Below, piece after piece: positions 10,059 through 17,523 of a stretch of 64,000 bases of DNA. Numbering within the stretch: the stretch's first letter is position 1; each line of letters begins with the position of its first letter. The stretch is taken from assembly GCA_008375315.1 (NCBI GenBank), contig CP032507.1:1346001-1410000 (forward strand), given 5' to 3'. Position numbers and translations under genes: made by a program. The notes under the pieces were generated by a model, which was given only the letters and a program-made list of their open reading frames with translations, was not told where the DNA came from and did not search any database. Source of the stretch: Ectothiorhodospiraceae bacterium BW-2. GTDB lineage: Bacteria > Pseudomonadota > Gammaproteobacteria > Thiohalomonadales > Thiohalomonadaceae.

Positions 10059-10985
10059 CTATAGCGTCACTACTGCACTATAGATAGCGCTCTTATCCTC
10101 CTCATGGGAGGAGTAGTAGCTAATATAGAGTTGTTGCTGATACTCAACCACACCGGCATAGCTACAATCCCCACCGGACGGAAGAGCTAATAGCTCAATA
10201 ACATGACCGGTGCCACTATCGATTTGACACACAGAGGTTCGGACTCGCTCATCATAAAGACGAATAACCGCAATTAATTCGCCCGATTTAAGCTGTATCA
10301 TTTTGGGGCCACCAATACGCCGATCCAGTTTTTGCCACTGCCAAGTGGTATAAGGGGGTGAGGCCTCACCTAAACAGGCAACTGTCTCATCCGGATCACG
10401 ACTATCACGCCTTAATAAACAGAGCACGCGTTGATCGTTTAAAAAGAGGAGTGAAGTTTCGTTAGAGTAGATATCCGCTTCAGGAAAAAAGTGTTCTTTG
10501 ACTATTTGCCACGATTTACCATCTTCGGTTCGGTAGAGGCAACCATGACTATCTTTGCCGCTATAAGCAACACTATAACCATAATTTTGCTGCCATGTGG
10601 TACTCCAGCGCCAACTCCCTAGCCCTGTTGCACAACTGAACGAACCACTCCAGTTTACGCCATCGGTTGAGAGCCAACTTAGCGATTGCATTCCCTCTCC
10701 GTCAACCGGTTCGATAAAGCGTATAACACCATTTAACATCAGCTCATCATGATGCGTCACTGAGAGTTTAGGATCGCGTAGATCGCCTCGACTATCTGAT
10801 AAAAGAGCAATAGATTGCCACTTTTTAAAATCATCAGAACGAAGCAGGCGTAGTTTCCCATGGTTGCAAACATGCTCACCACCTTCACGAAAACAGCAGT
10901 ACCATTGATGCTTAAACCGAATCAGATCGGTAAAGGCATTATGCTCACCTTGATCCCACATTTTATGGCCAGTTGATAGTTTCAT
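10059..10985 (-). CDS. sialidase-superfamily beta-propeller protein
   Basis: 308 residues, no signal peptide, so probably cytoplasmic. Features of the six-bladed sialidase/BNR fold are visible: CCFREGGEHVCNHGKLRLLRS near the N terminus (an FRIP-like arginine and a blade strand), LRDPKLSV, repeated YRTEDGKSWQ-type Asp-box-like turns and INETS/SYAGVV strands. Such folds cleave or bind sialic-acid-like sugars. Being inside a nonulosonate operon, it might trim or recognise the cluster's own product; an inactive sugar-binding role is equally possible because I cannot place all three arginines and the Tyr/Glu pair. The start codon overlaps the stop of an upstream HEPN remnant (ATGA). Confidence 0.65.
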   Translation of the reverse strand: MKLSTGHKMWDQGEHNAFTDLIRFKHQWYCCFREGGEHVCNHGKLRLLRSDDFKKWQSIALLSDSRGDLRDPKLSVTHHDELMLNGVIRFIEPVDGEGMQSLSWLSTDGVNWSGSFSCATGLGSWRWSTTWQQNYGYSVAYSGKDSHGCLYRTEDGKSWQIVKEHFFPEADIYSNETSLLFLNDQRVLCLLRRDSRDPDETVACLGEASPPYTTWQWQKLDRRIGGPKMIQLKSGELIAVIRLYDERVRTSVCQIDSGTGHVIELLALPSGGDCSYAGVVEYQQQLYISYYSSHEEDKSAIYSAVVTL

Positions 10986-11170
10986 TTTTCGCCTTTAAGC
11001 TTTAACGCTTCATCTCTCATTCGCGCCTGCACATGCTGTAAAACCTTAACGCCATCAATTGCTTGTAATATTGCGTCCAGCAGTGATTGCTCGTTAGTCA
11101 CATATTCATGCATCAGACTATTGCGTAACAACCTAAGCTCCAACCACTGCTGCGGATTTCTGTTGTGCCA
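10982..11170 (-). pseudogene. 5'-truncated HEPN (HepT/HI0074-like) remnant
   Basis: Hand translation of the stretch after the nucleotidyltransferase gene gives an uninterrupted frame of about 63 codons that has no ATG, GTG or TTG near its beginning. It reads WLELRLLRNSLMHEYV and continues as a helical tail ending in LKGEK. This matches the C-terminal half of HEPN proteins, and RNSLMH is an intact Rx4H ribonuclease motif. The N-terminal helices of the four-helix domain are missing. Known MNT/HEPN (HI0073/HI0074, MntA/HepT) pairs are adjacent just as here, so this is read as a decayed toxin. Its TGA overlaps the ATG of the sialidase-like gene. Confidence 0.7.
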
Positions 11171-11172
11171 CG

Positions 11173-11472
11173 TTAAAGTAAAACTCCTGTCTGTTTAGCG
11201 TGCTGATGAAACGGTGTTTCGGCTACAGTAGCATCTTGCAGTATAAGATCCACCTCAATACCCTCCATCTTTATGATTAGCGTCGCAGCTAATCTTAGCT
11301 GTAATGCTAACCGTTGCGGTAAACACTTATCCGTTAAAACCAGTAGGTCAATATCACCACCGCGCAAATCATCATCAACCCGGCTACCAAAGAGTATGAT
11401 AATCGCTTCATCATCGATCATCTCTGTAACTGTCTGTTTAATTAGCTCAATTTGGGAATTGCTTAAACGCAT
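11173..11472 (-). CDS. MNT-type minimal nucleotidyltransferase (MntA/HI0073-like antitoxin)
   Basis: 99 residues. IILFGSRVDDDLRGGDIDLLV holds the GSx(9)DxD signature of pol-beta-type minimal nucleotidyltransferases (Gly29-Ser30, Asp40, Asp42), and EGIEVDLIL supplies the third acidic residue (Asp75), so the active site looks complete. In MntA/HepT systems this protein adenylylates and silences the HEPN ribonuclease. Here the partner that follows is a remnant, so the gene appears to be an orphaned antitoxin. An AATATT-TCTG-AATATT repeat sits over the start codon and could be an operator, though this is only pattern. Confidence 0.82.
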   Translation of the reverse strand: MRLSNSQIELIKQTVTEMIDDEAIIILFGSRVDDDLRGGDIDLLVLTDKCLPQRLALQLRLAATLIIKMEGIEVDLILQDATVAETPFHQHAKQTGVLL

Positions 11473-11587
11473 AATATTTCTGAATATTTACGGTAATCTA
11501 TGCATACAAATCAGGCCTCAGGATAACGCAACAGTCGATTTCAGGGGGTAACAAGCAAGGAAAAGAGCCCTCCCTTACCGCGTCCCA

Positions 11588-12265
11588 TTACAACAGCGAA
11601 AAACTCCGCAACACTCCCTGCAACTTAGGATCGCTCTGCGCTAGCTCTTTCAACGCCCCCACTAAACGAGTCATCTTCGAGCCCTGCTCATGCTGAATCT
11701 CAAAATCTTGCTGCAGCCCTAGCTCTATCCGATCTAACCGCTGCTCTAACGGCTTCAACGCCGTTTTACGATCCCACACGATAAAACCAATTAAACCAAA
11801 TATACCCGCAATCATCACCAACATCAGATTCCATATCTTATCGAACTGATTATTCATTTGGTCAAAACGCTGATTTGTCTGCTTCTCTAACGAATCAATA
11901 CGCTGATTCACCGCATCAAAACGCGCACTAACCTGCTTCTCCATTGCGTCAAAACGCTCCCCGAACTGCTTTTCCATTATGTCAAACCGCTCTGCGGTCT
12001 GCTTCTCCAATGCATCAATACGTTGGTTTACCATGTCGAAGCGCTGATTTACTGCATCAAAGCGCTGATTTACTGCATCAAAGCGCTGATTCACGGCTTC
12101 AATACGATGATTCACTGCGTCAATACGCTGATTAACTACCGCAATGTCACTCTTTAAATCACCTAACGATTCGATAATTTCTCGATCTGTTAACCGTGGT
12201 GCCACATCAACGGCATAAACACTCTGCATTCCAACCAATAATAACGCTATCACTGTCAGTTTCAT
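11588..12265 (-). CDS. coiled-coil protein with signal-like N terminus and one transmembrane helix
   Basis: 225 residues. Residues 1-18 look like a signal peptide or anchor (KLTVIALLLVGMQSVYA). Residues 35-145 are a long coiled coil made of heptad-like repeats (VNQRFDA, LEKQTAERFDI). One transmembrane helix follows (LVMIAGIFGLIGFIVW, about 148-163), then a charged 60-residue tail with another short coil. The repeats are recent at DNA level: a 21-base unit occurs nearly unchanged. Its ATG overlaps the stop of the PD-(D/E)XK-like gene by four bases. Similar small coiled-coil membrane proteins next to such genes are common in sulfur bacteria and cyanobacteria, with no known function. Confidence 0.7.
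   Translation of the reverse strand: MKLTVIALLLVGMQSVYAVDVAPRLTDREIIESLGDLKSDIAVVNQRIDAVNHRIEAVNQRFDAVNQRFDAVNQRFDMVNQRIDALEKQTAERFDIMEKQFGERFDAMEKQVSARFDAVNQRIDSLEKQTNQRFDQMNNQFDKIWNLMLVMIAGIFGLIGFIVWDRKTALKPLEQRLDRIELGLQQDFEIQHEQGSKMTRLVGALKELAQSDPKLQGVLRSFSLL
12020..12145 (-). repeat. 21-base tandem repeat inside coiled-coil gene
   Basis: Copies of a 21-base unit encode the heptad VNQRFDA. Two copies beginning at 12041 and 12062 are identical (gcgctgatttactgcatcaa), with diverged copies on both sides. Because the unit is a multiple of three, copy-number change would lengthen or shorten the coiled coil in frame. Confidence 0.85.
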
Positions 12266-12882
12266 CTTAATAACTCCCTACTCACCGATGAAAGAATCAT
12301 CACTAATATCGCCATAATCTTCTCTACCTGATCAATATGGTATTCTGCTTGATCAATTTTAACCGTTTGTCGGTTAAGCCATAAAAACCGCCACACACTG
12401 CCGGTCGTTACCGCACCGTAAATTGAGTCAATCGCGCTGTCCTCTTTTCGGTTAAACTGCTGTGCAGCGACCATTTCAGCCAAGCACTGACCTAAGCCAC
12501 TAATTATATTTTCGTTTTTAGCCTCAACAATTGTAATAACCGGTGCGGATACATAGAGCTGCTCTGTCGAGTAGCTGAGTAAAAAATCACAAAAGCCGAC
12601 TAAGCCCTGTTCGCTATTTACATCGAAATGGATACCGGAAAAGAGACTAATACGATGCGATAAAGTGCGTTTTAGCTCCATTAACAACGGTGCAATAATA
12701 AACTCTGATCGCGCTTTTTCAGTATTAATGGCTAAAGCAAGTGCGACTGATTCCGCTAACGACTGCTTAAATGTTACGGGTAGAGCATACGGCTTAAGAT
12801 CACTAAATAGCCATTCATTCTCTATAATAGTGAGCTCAAACTGCTCCTTAACCTGTTTTAGGGTAAAATCACGATAAGCCAT
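12262..12882 (-). CDS. PD-(D/E)XK nuclease-like protein
   Basis: About 206 residues. Strand-loop segments FCDFLL (Asp99) and ITIVEAKNEN (Glu120, Lys122) match the D...ExK core of PD-(D/E)XK nuclease-fold proteins; the following GLGQCLAEMVAAQQFN and IYGAVTTGSVWRFLWL are hallmarks of a family widespread in cyanobacteria and sulfur bacteria that is usually annotated as hypothetical. Nuclease activity is thus inferred from fold pattern only. The ATG is one codon inside a possible TTG. It lies five bases after the Fic gene stop and overlaps the coiled-coil gene, suggesting a three-gene unit. A C-terminal fragment of a relative lies before pseC. Confidence 0.65.
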   Translation of the reverse strand: MAYRDFTLKQVKEQFELTIIENEWLFSDLKPYALPVTFKQSLAESVALALAINTEKARSEFIIAPLLMELKRTLSHRISLFSGIHFDVNSEQGLVGFCDFLLSYSTEQLYVSAPVITIVEAKNENIISGLGQCLAEMVAAQQFNRKEDSAIDSIYGAVTTGSVWRFLWLNRQTVKIDQAEYHIDQVEKIMAILVMILSSVSRELLR

Positions 12883-12887
12883 CAAGC

Positions 12888-13643
12888 CTACTCTTGCATA
12901 ATCGCAATCACGCGAGGGTCTAAACAGGATCGCATAAACCGATTCATCTCACGCTGCTCGCCACTATGGTAAAAGTCGAGCATTAATTGGTTAAACTCTA
13001 GCTGCCTCTTTGCCGGAAGGTTAATCGCCGGATAACCCTGATTGAGCAGAACCCCATTCATCACTAAGCGCCCCATCCGTTTATTGACATCATAAAAGAA
13101 CTGATATCGTGCCATAGTCAGAAACAGATGAATTGCATAGTCATAAATATCGTTAAACTGACTCTGCTGCGCCACCATCTGTTCAAATAGCCGTGGTAGT
13201 TCAGCCGCTTTAGGGGGGAGATAGTCACTACCAGCAATCGTTACGCTACCGGTTCGAAAGGTGCCCCACTGTAACGCCTCCTGTTTCGCGGCAATACAGT
13301 GCAGCGCACAAACACTGTCGATAGTTACGCTAAAAACATCCTGCTCTAACAACGCAAACAGTTCACGCCACGCATTAGCCTGATTTAGCGCAATCTGTTG
13401 ATCCGATAAGCGGTGCCCTCCAACGGTAACCCCGTCGAGCAGTGTTTGAATCTCGGGTAGAGTGAAGGGCAGCCCCTCCAGGTTCACCGCATCGCAGACC
13501 AACTCTGCCAGTTGGCGTTTGGCCAACATCAGGGCACGCCCCCGATTAGGCTGGATATGCCAATGATGATCACCCAAGCTATCGAATTGCCTAAGCATTT
13601 TCCTCCAATAAATTTTCCCGATTTTTGTTTCGTGATTTGACAT
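12888..13643 (-). CDS. Fic-domain protein lacking the motif histidine
   Basis: 251 residues. FFYDVNKRMGRLVMNG corresponds to the Fic core motif HxFx(D/E)xNxRxxR. At the histidine position (residue 181) there is Gln, while Phe183, Asp185, Asn187 and Arg189 are kept. Fic enzymes transfer AMP or other nucleotide moieties to Ser/Thr/Tyr of targets using that histidine as base, so this copy is probably not a normal AMP transferase. The N-terminal part has helices but I see no clear (S/T)xxxE(G/N) inhibitory motif. It starts the Fic / PD-(D/E)XK / coiled-coil run; the start ATG has no strong ribosome binding site. Confidence 0.75.
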   Translation of the reverse strand: MSNHETKIGKIYWRKMLRQFDSLGDHHWHIQPNRGRALMLAKRQLAELVCDAVNLEGLPFTLPEIQTLLDGVTVGGHRLSDQQIALNQANAWRELFALLEQDVFSVTIDSVCALHCIAAKQEALQWGTFRTGSVTIAGSDYLPPKAAELPRLFEQMVAQQSQFNDIYDYAIHLFLTMARYQFFYDVNKRMGRLVMNGVLLNQGYPAINLPAKRQLEFNQLMLDFYHSGEQREMNRFMRSCLDPRVIAIMQE

Positions 13644-13724
13644 TTACACGCCAGTTTTTTTGATATTGCGTATAGGGAATTTGCTTTTTCTCCCATTCGG
13701 AACGAGGCCGTATTTAGTAAACTA

Positions 13725-13895
13725 TCACCGAAATCTAAGCTCAGGCTTTTTAGGTGGTCGTGATACCACTTTACGCTCTGTCTGCTGTTGGCGTTGCATT
13801 AAATCATTTACAATTTCATCAAGATTATGGTGATGCTCTTTTGCATACTCTTCTCTTAATTTTCGGGTTTCGGCGATAATAGGATCATCCCACAT
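13725..13895 (-). CDS. small antitoxin-like protein paired with PIN remnant
   Basis: A 56-residue protein found by hand translation. It begins MWDDPIIAETRKLREEYAKE and ends in a basic Arg/Lys/Pro tail, with acidic IVNDLMQRQQQTERKVV in the middle. This is the layout of short partners of PIN genes (typical start 'MWxDPIVxExRxxRE', typical end 'GRKxVSxPP'), generally taken as antitoxins. GAGGA eight bases upstream supports the start. It directly follows the PIN pseudogene (three bases between), the usual order for these pairs. With its toxin broken it is probably a relic, yet it is intact. Confidence 0.7.
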   Translation of the reverse strand: MWDDPIIAETRKLREEYAKEHHHNLDEIVNDLMQRQQQTERKVVSRPPKKPELRFR

Positions 13896-13898
13896 AGG

Positions 13899-14236
13899 TT
13901 ATTCCTCAAACAGCTCTGATGGAGTACAAATAATCGGTGGTTGGTAGCCGTGGTGTAAGCAGACTCTTTCGATCTTTGGACGCATAATAGCGTTAGCGAT
14001 AGGCAGTGCATCAAGTTCTGCTTTAACCGGTAACGATCCTGCGTCAATAAAAGCAGTTGCGAGTTGTTTACTCTCTGGGGTAACAGAGAGCTCAGTCAAA
14101 CCTTGAATAGCGGTTAATCTTTTTTCCGCCGCTTGTGGATCGCCACGAGCGGCTTCTGCTATCACTGCTTCTGAGATATAGATTTCAAAGTGTTGCTGTT
14201 GTCTCTCCCACCAATATAGACTTCTGGTTTCATCAT
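13899..14236 (-). pseudogene. PIN-domain toxin gene with two deletions
   Basis: The gene opens with ATGATG overlapping the pseC stop and reads MMKPEVYI, the normal beginning of a PIN ribonuclease of this family. After eight codons the sequence jumps, in another frame, to WWERQQQHFEIYISEAVIAEAARGD, which normally comes about 25 residues later, so the first catalytic acid region is gone. Further on, ELDALPIA runs straight into NAIMRPKIERV, missing about 25 residues that carry the conserved TWN core of this family; the ending GYQPPIICTPSEL is intact. A 123-residue frame exists from an ATG inside pseC, but it lacks these parts, so I call it a broken toxin. Confidence 0.75.
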
Positions 14237-15405
14237 GACTCTCTATTTTGGTCATCGGGACATGACTCATAAATCTGCTTAATCACCACCTGCTGCGCCG
14301 CGTCAGTTAATTCAGGAAACAGCGGTAGCGACAACGCCCGTTGATAGTAACACTCTGCGGCATTAAAACTGGAGTACTCTACCACCGCCTGCTGATAGTA
14401 GGGCTGATGATAGAGTGGGATATAGTGCAAATTAACCCCGATGTCACTCTTTCGTAGATGGTTAAACAGCGAATCCCGCTGCGCTCTACCCGCTAATACT
14501 TCAATTACAAACAGATGCCATGACGAACTGAAATCGTCCCCGACCTGCTGCCAAGTTAAGGGTAGCCCCTGCAGCTGCTGCCGGTATTGTGCTGCAATAT
14601 CACGGCGCTTGGCAATAAACTGATCCAACCGCTGTAGCTGGCTTAGACCTAATGCCGCCTGAATATCGGTCATACGGTAGTTAAAACCGAGCTCAAGCTG
14701 TTGGTAGTACCAGGATCCATCCGGCGAGTGGGTCATTAACGCTGGATCACGAGTAATACCGTGGCTGCGTAGTCGTGCCATCTTATCGGCCAGTTCGGCG
14801 CGGTTAGTCATCGCCACGCCCCCCTCACCGGTGGTAATCATCTTAACCGGATGGAAGCTAAACACGGTAATATCGCTATAGCGGCTGCCGCCAATCTTAT
14901 CCCCCCGATACGCTCCCCCTAACGCATGCGAAGCGTCTTCAATAATGGCAAAGCCATATCGTTGCGATAGCGCATATATCGCTGCCATATCGCAGCTCAG
15001 GCCGGCAAAGTGAACCGGAATCACGATTTTAGGCAACTTTCCGACACGCTCTGCCTGTTGCAGCTTATACTCCAGAGCATCAACCGAAAGATTGTAGGTT
15101 TTAGGGTCGATGTCGACAAAATCGATCTCTGCACCGCAGTAGCGGCCACAGTTAGCTGAAGCGACAAAGGTAATCGGTGTAGTCCAGAGCCAATCGCCCG
15201 CTCCTAGTCCTAAAGCAAGGCAAGCTAAGTGCAGCGCTGAGGTCGCACTGTTCACTGCCACCCCATACGCTGCGCCGCAGTAATCACATAGCGCCTGCTC
15301 AAAAGCGGGTACCACCGGCCCCTGAGTTAAAAAATCGGAGCGTAGCACCGCTTCAACGGCGGCAATATCGGCCCGACTAACGGTTTGACGACCGTAAGGG
15401 ATCAT
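14233..15405 (-). CDS. pseC: UDP-4-amino-4,6-dideoxy-AltNAc transaminase (PseC)
   Basis: 390 residues of the DegT/DnrJ/EryC1 PLP-dependent aminotransferases. IIEDASHALGG (155-164) binds the cofactor and VFSFHPVKMITTGEGG holds the PLP lysine (Lys188); NYRMTDIQAALG and the N-terminal PYGRQTVSRADIAAV are typical of PseC. It would aminate the PseB product using glutamate, the second step to pseudaminic acid. It is the promoter-proximal biosynthetic gene of the operon and is separated from pseB by about 6 kb of accessory genes, which is unusual. Its start overlaps the stop of a PD-(D/E)XK-family fragment (ATGA), and its stop overlaps the PIN gene start. Confidence 0.9.
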   Translation of the reverse strand: MIPYGRQTVSRADIAAVEAVLRSDFLTQGPVVPAFEQALCDYCGAAYGVAVNSATSALHLACLALGLGAGDWLWTTPITFVASANCGRYCGAEIDFVDIDPKTYNLSVDALEYKLQQAERVGKLPKIVIPVHFAGLSCDMAAIYALSQRYGFAIIEDASHALGGAYRGDKIGGSRYSDITVFSFHPVKMITTGEGGVAMTNRAELADKMARLRSHGITRDPALMTHSPDGSWYYQQLELGFNYRMTDIQAALGLSQLQRLDQFIAKRRDIAAQYRQQLQGLPLTWQQVGDDFSSSWHLFVIEVLAGRAQRDSLFNHLRKSDIGVNLHYIPLYHQPYYQQAVVEYSSFNAAECYYQRALSLPLFPELTDAAQQVVIKQIYESCPDDQNRES

Positions 15406-15611
15406 GTTTCACTCATGACAGCAACGAGTACCCGTAGCAGTGGTTCTAAATCGCCCGGAACCCGGAACGGATTCAGATCCTGCTCAATCTGCTTTTCAAC
15501 CGGATGCAGACGGCTAAACTGCCACACATTGCCGGTTGAAACCGCACCATAAAGCCACTTATCATCTGTTTCTTCAACGACAATCCCATATTTGATGGCT
15601 AGTTGACAGTT
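15402..15611 (-). pseudogene. C-terminal fragment of a PD-(D/E)XK-like family protein
   Basis: An open frame of 69 codons without a credible start reads KWLYGAVSTGNVWQFSRLHPVEKQ and ends LLRVLVAVMSET. It aligns by eye with the C-terminal third of the PD-(D/E)XK-like protein in this window (IYGAVTTGSVWRFLWL ... MAILVMILSS), so it is a relative that has lost its nuclease core. A TGA closes the frame on its 5' side. The stop codon overlaps the pseC ATG (ATGA), which may be why the fragment persists. Confidence 0.65.
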
Positions 15612-15862
15612 TCACTCACCCCTGACATTGAGACACGCTACCGCCATCGACAGCCATCTTTACGGAGAGAATCTCTCCTCTAGCTATCGCGGGGTATTTT
15701 TTAAGCATTACTCAAAGTTAGCGTCTCAGTACCGCTCTTCTTGAGTCGCTAGCATACCCCACTTGGTACGCCATTGCCAGTTAGCCATTGCAGCCCCATC
15801 CCCCCCAGATTCTAGACAGCGTAGAGACGGCGAGGAGAGAGTGGCGTGTATTGAACCATCGT
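15612..15862. other. intergenic stretch without recognisable gene
   Basis: About 250 bases between the sppA stop and the gene fragment before pseC. All frames are short. A perfect GGAGAG/CTCTCC hairpin lies at 15664-15678 but has no T run on either strand. A promoter for the pseC operon should be here or upstream, but I see no convincing -35/-10 pair. Confidence 0.5.
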
Positions 15863-16834
15863 TTAATAGAGCGTGGTCTGCTGTAGCGGCTGCACCACGG
15901 TGGCGGCTATCGCCGCACCCAATCGATCTGCAAAGCGGGTCAAAAGACCCTCCTCTGGGGTAAAGTTGACAATCTTCTCAACCCCCACCACCTCGCGAGC
16001 AACCTTATGTAGATCCCCAATCTCATCGACCAGCCCCAGCTCAATCGCTCGGCGACCACTCCAGATGCGGCCGCTAAAGAGCGCCTCACTCTGCCGCAAT
16101 CGATCGCCTCGACCCTGCTTCACCGAGTCGATAAAAGCGGTATGAATATCATCCAAAACTTGCTGAATATGGGTAACGGCCTGCTCCTCTAGCGGCGAGA
16201 AGGGATCAAGCCCCCCCTTATGCTCCCCTGCGGTCAGCAGCCGCCGCTCAATACCGAGTTTATCCATCGCGGCGGTAAAGCCAAAGCCGTTCATCAAGAC
16301 CCCAATCGATCCCACTAGCGAGGAGGGGTTAACATAGATTTTGTCAGCCGCTGCGGCGATATAGTAAGCACCCGAGGCACCGATATCGGTGATCACTGCA
16401 TAGAGGGGGATCGCCTCATGCGCCTGTCGCAGACGCTTAATTTCACGATAGATGAGATCTGACTGCACCGGACTGCCGCCGGGGCTATTGATATAGAGCA
16501 CCACCCCTTTGGTCATCTCATCTTCAAAGGCGCGTTGTAACCCCTTCATCACTCCATCGGCACTACTCTCGCCCCCATCGGCAATCAGCCCTACCAGATC
16601 GACCCGAGCCGTATGTTCGCTGCCACCTAGCCCCTCGCCACTTAAATCGGTACGCCACAGCGTTAACCCTAATAGCGCAAATAGATAGATAAACAGCAGT
16701 AGTTTAAACAAAATCCCCCAACGACGCCGTCGCCGCTGCTCCTTCAGACTCTCTAGGCTTAAAGTCTCAATCAACTTACGCTGCCACTGCGGATTATCCA
16801 CTTGCTCACCACTAGCCACTAATCTTCTCCACAT
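15863..16834 (-). CDS. sppA: signal peptide peptidase SppA (short type)
   Basis: 323 residues. A single transmembrane helix (about 44-62, LLLFIYLFALLGLTLW) anchors it in the inner membrane with the S49 peptidase domain outside. NSPGGSPVQSD forms the oxyanion region, DIGASGAYYIAAAADKI carries the nucleophilic serine, and the lysine in AGEHKGGLDPF fits the general base. It degrades leftover signal peptides. The length is that of the single-domain 36K type rather than the 67K E. coli enzyme. It is followed on the same strand by nothing close; the upstream HAD gene ends 29 bases before. Confidence 0.9.
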   Translation of the reverse strand: MWRRLVASGEQVDNPQWQRKLIETLSLESLKEQRRRRRWGILFKLLLFIYLFALLGLTLWRTDLSGEGLGGSEHTARVDLVGLIADGGESSADGVMKGLQRAFEDEMTKGVVLYINSPGGSPVQSDLIYREIKRLRQAHEAIPLYAVITDIGASGAYYIAAAADKIYVNPSSLVGSIGVLMNGFGFTAAMDKLGIERRLLTAGEHKGGLDPFSPLEEQAVTHIQQVLDDIHTAFIDSVKQGRGDRLRQSEALFSGRIWSGRRAIELGLVDEIGDLHKVAREVVGVEKIVNFTPEEGLLTRFADRLGAAIAATVVQPLQQTTLY

Positions 16835-16863
16835 ATCTGTAATCTACACCCAATTAATTCAAA

Positions 16864-17523
16864 CTATTCACTATCGAGCCACTGTGGTAGCTCGGTTAAA
16901 CTATCCATAATTAAGAGCGGATTATGGTTCAGTAACCGCTCTTTAGCGTGCACTCCATAACTGACTCCCATCGAATCGGTACCGGCGTTAACTGCCATCT
17001 CCAGATCGTACTCCGTATCGCCGATCATGAGCGTCTGCTCCACTTCACAGCCACAAAAATCGATAATATCAAGCAGCATCTGCGGGTGGGGTTTAGAAAA
17101 CGACTCATCGGCGCAGCGACTGGTCACAAATAGCTCGCCTAGCCCCGTGCGTTCTAGCTCTCGATCAAGCCCCTTGCGCCCCTTACCCGTCGCAATCGCT
17201 AGCAGATAGCCGCGCCGCTGGAGTAGTCGCAACAGATCCACCACCCCCTCAAACAGAGCCGACTCCTGACAGTGCCCCCCCAAAAAGTGGTGGCGGTAGG
17301 CGGTGACAAACTGATTAAAAAAGCTCTCACTCTCTCCCGGATAGAGGCTCTCAACCGCCTCACGCAGCCCTAGCCCGATAATATTCTTTAACTCATCACG
17401 ACGACGGCTAGGTAGCTGTAGCTGCTCAATTGCCAACTCTAGGCAGTGGACAATGGTCGCTTCTGAATCCATTAGGGTGCCATCCCAGTCGAAAACCAGT
17501 AGCTGATAGCGGTGTGGGGTCAT
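16864..17523 (-). CDS. HAD-family phosphatase (Gph-like)
   Basis: 219 residues. VFDWDGTLMDS is HAD motif I with both catalytic aspartates, AIATGKGRKGL matches motif II, and FSKPHPQMLLDI with MIGDTEYDLEMA are motifs III and IV. The helical cap between motifs I and II is that of phosphoglycolate phosphatase-like enzymes. Its ATG overlaps the rluC stop by four bases, a gene pair seen in many gammaproteobacteria, so it is co-translated with the pseudouridine synthase. The physiological substrate is uncertain. Confidence 0.87.
   Translation of the reverse strand: MTPHRYQLLVFDWDGTLMDSEATIVHCLELAIEQLQLPSRRRDELKNIIGLGLREAVESLYPGESESFFNQFVTAYRHHFLGGHCQESALFEGVVDLLRLLQRRGYLLAIATGKGRKGLDRELERTGLGELFVTSRCADESFSKPHPQMLLDIIDFCGCEVEQTLMIGDTEYDLEMAVNAGTDSMGVSYGVHAKERLLNHNPLLIMDSLTELPQWLDSE

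Noticed and set aside
15664..15678. GGAGAG/CTCTCC hairpin as terminator
   Set aside because: No T run on either strand and only a 3-base loop.
15612..15862. Possible insertion sequence remnant between sppA and the fragment before pseC
   Set aside because: No terminal inverted repeats or transposase-like frame could be supported.
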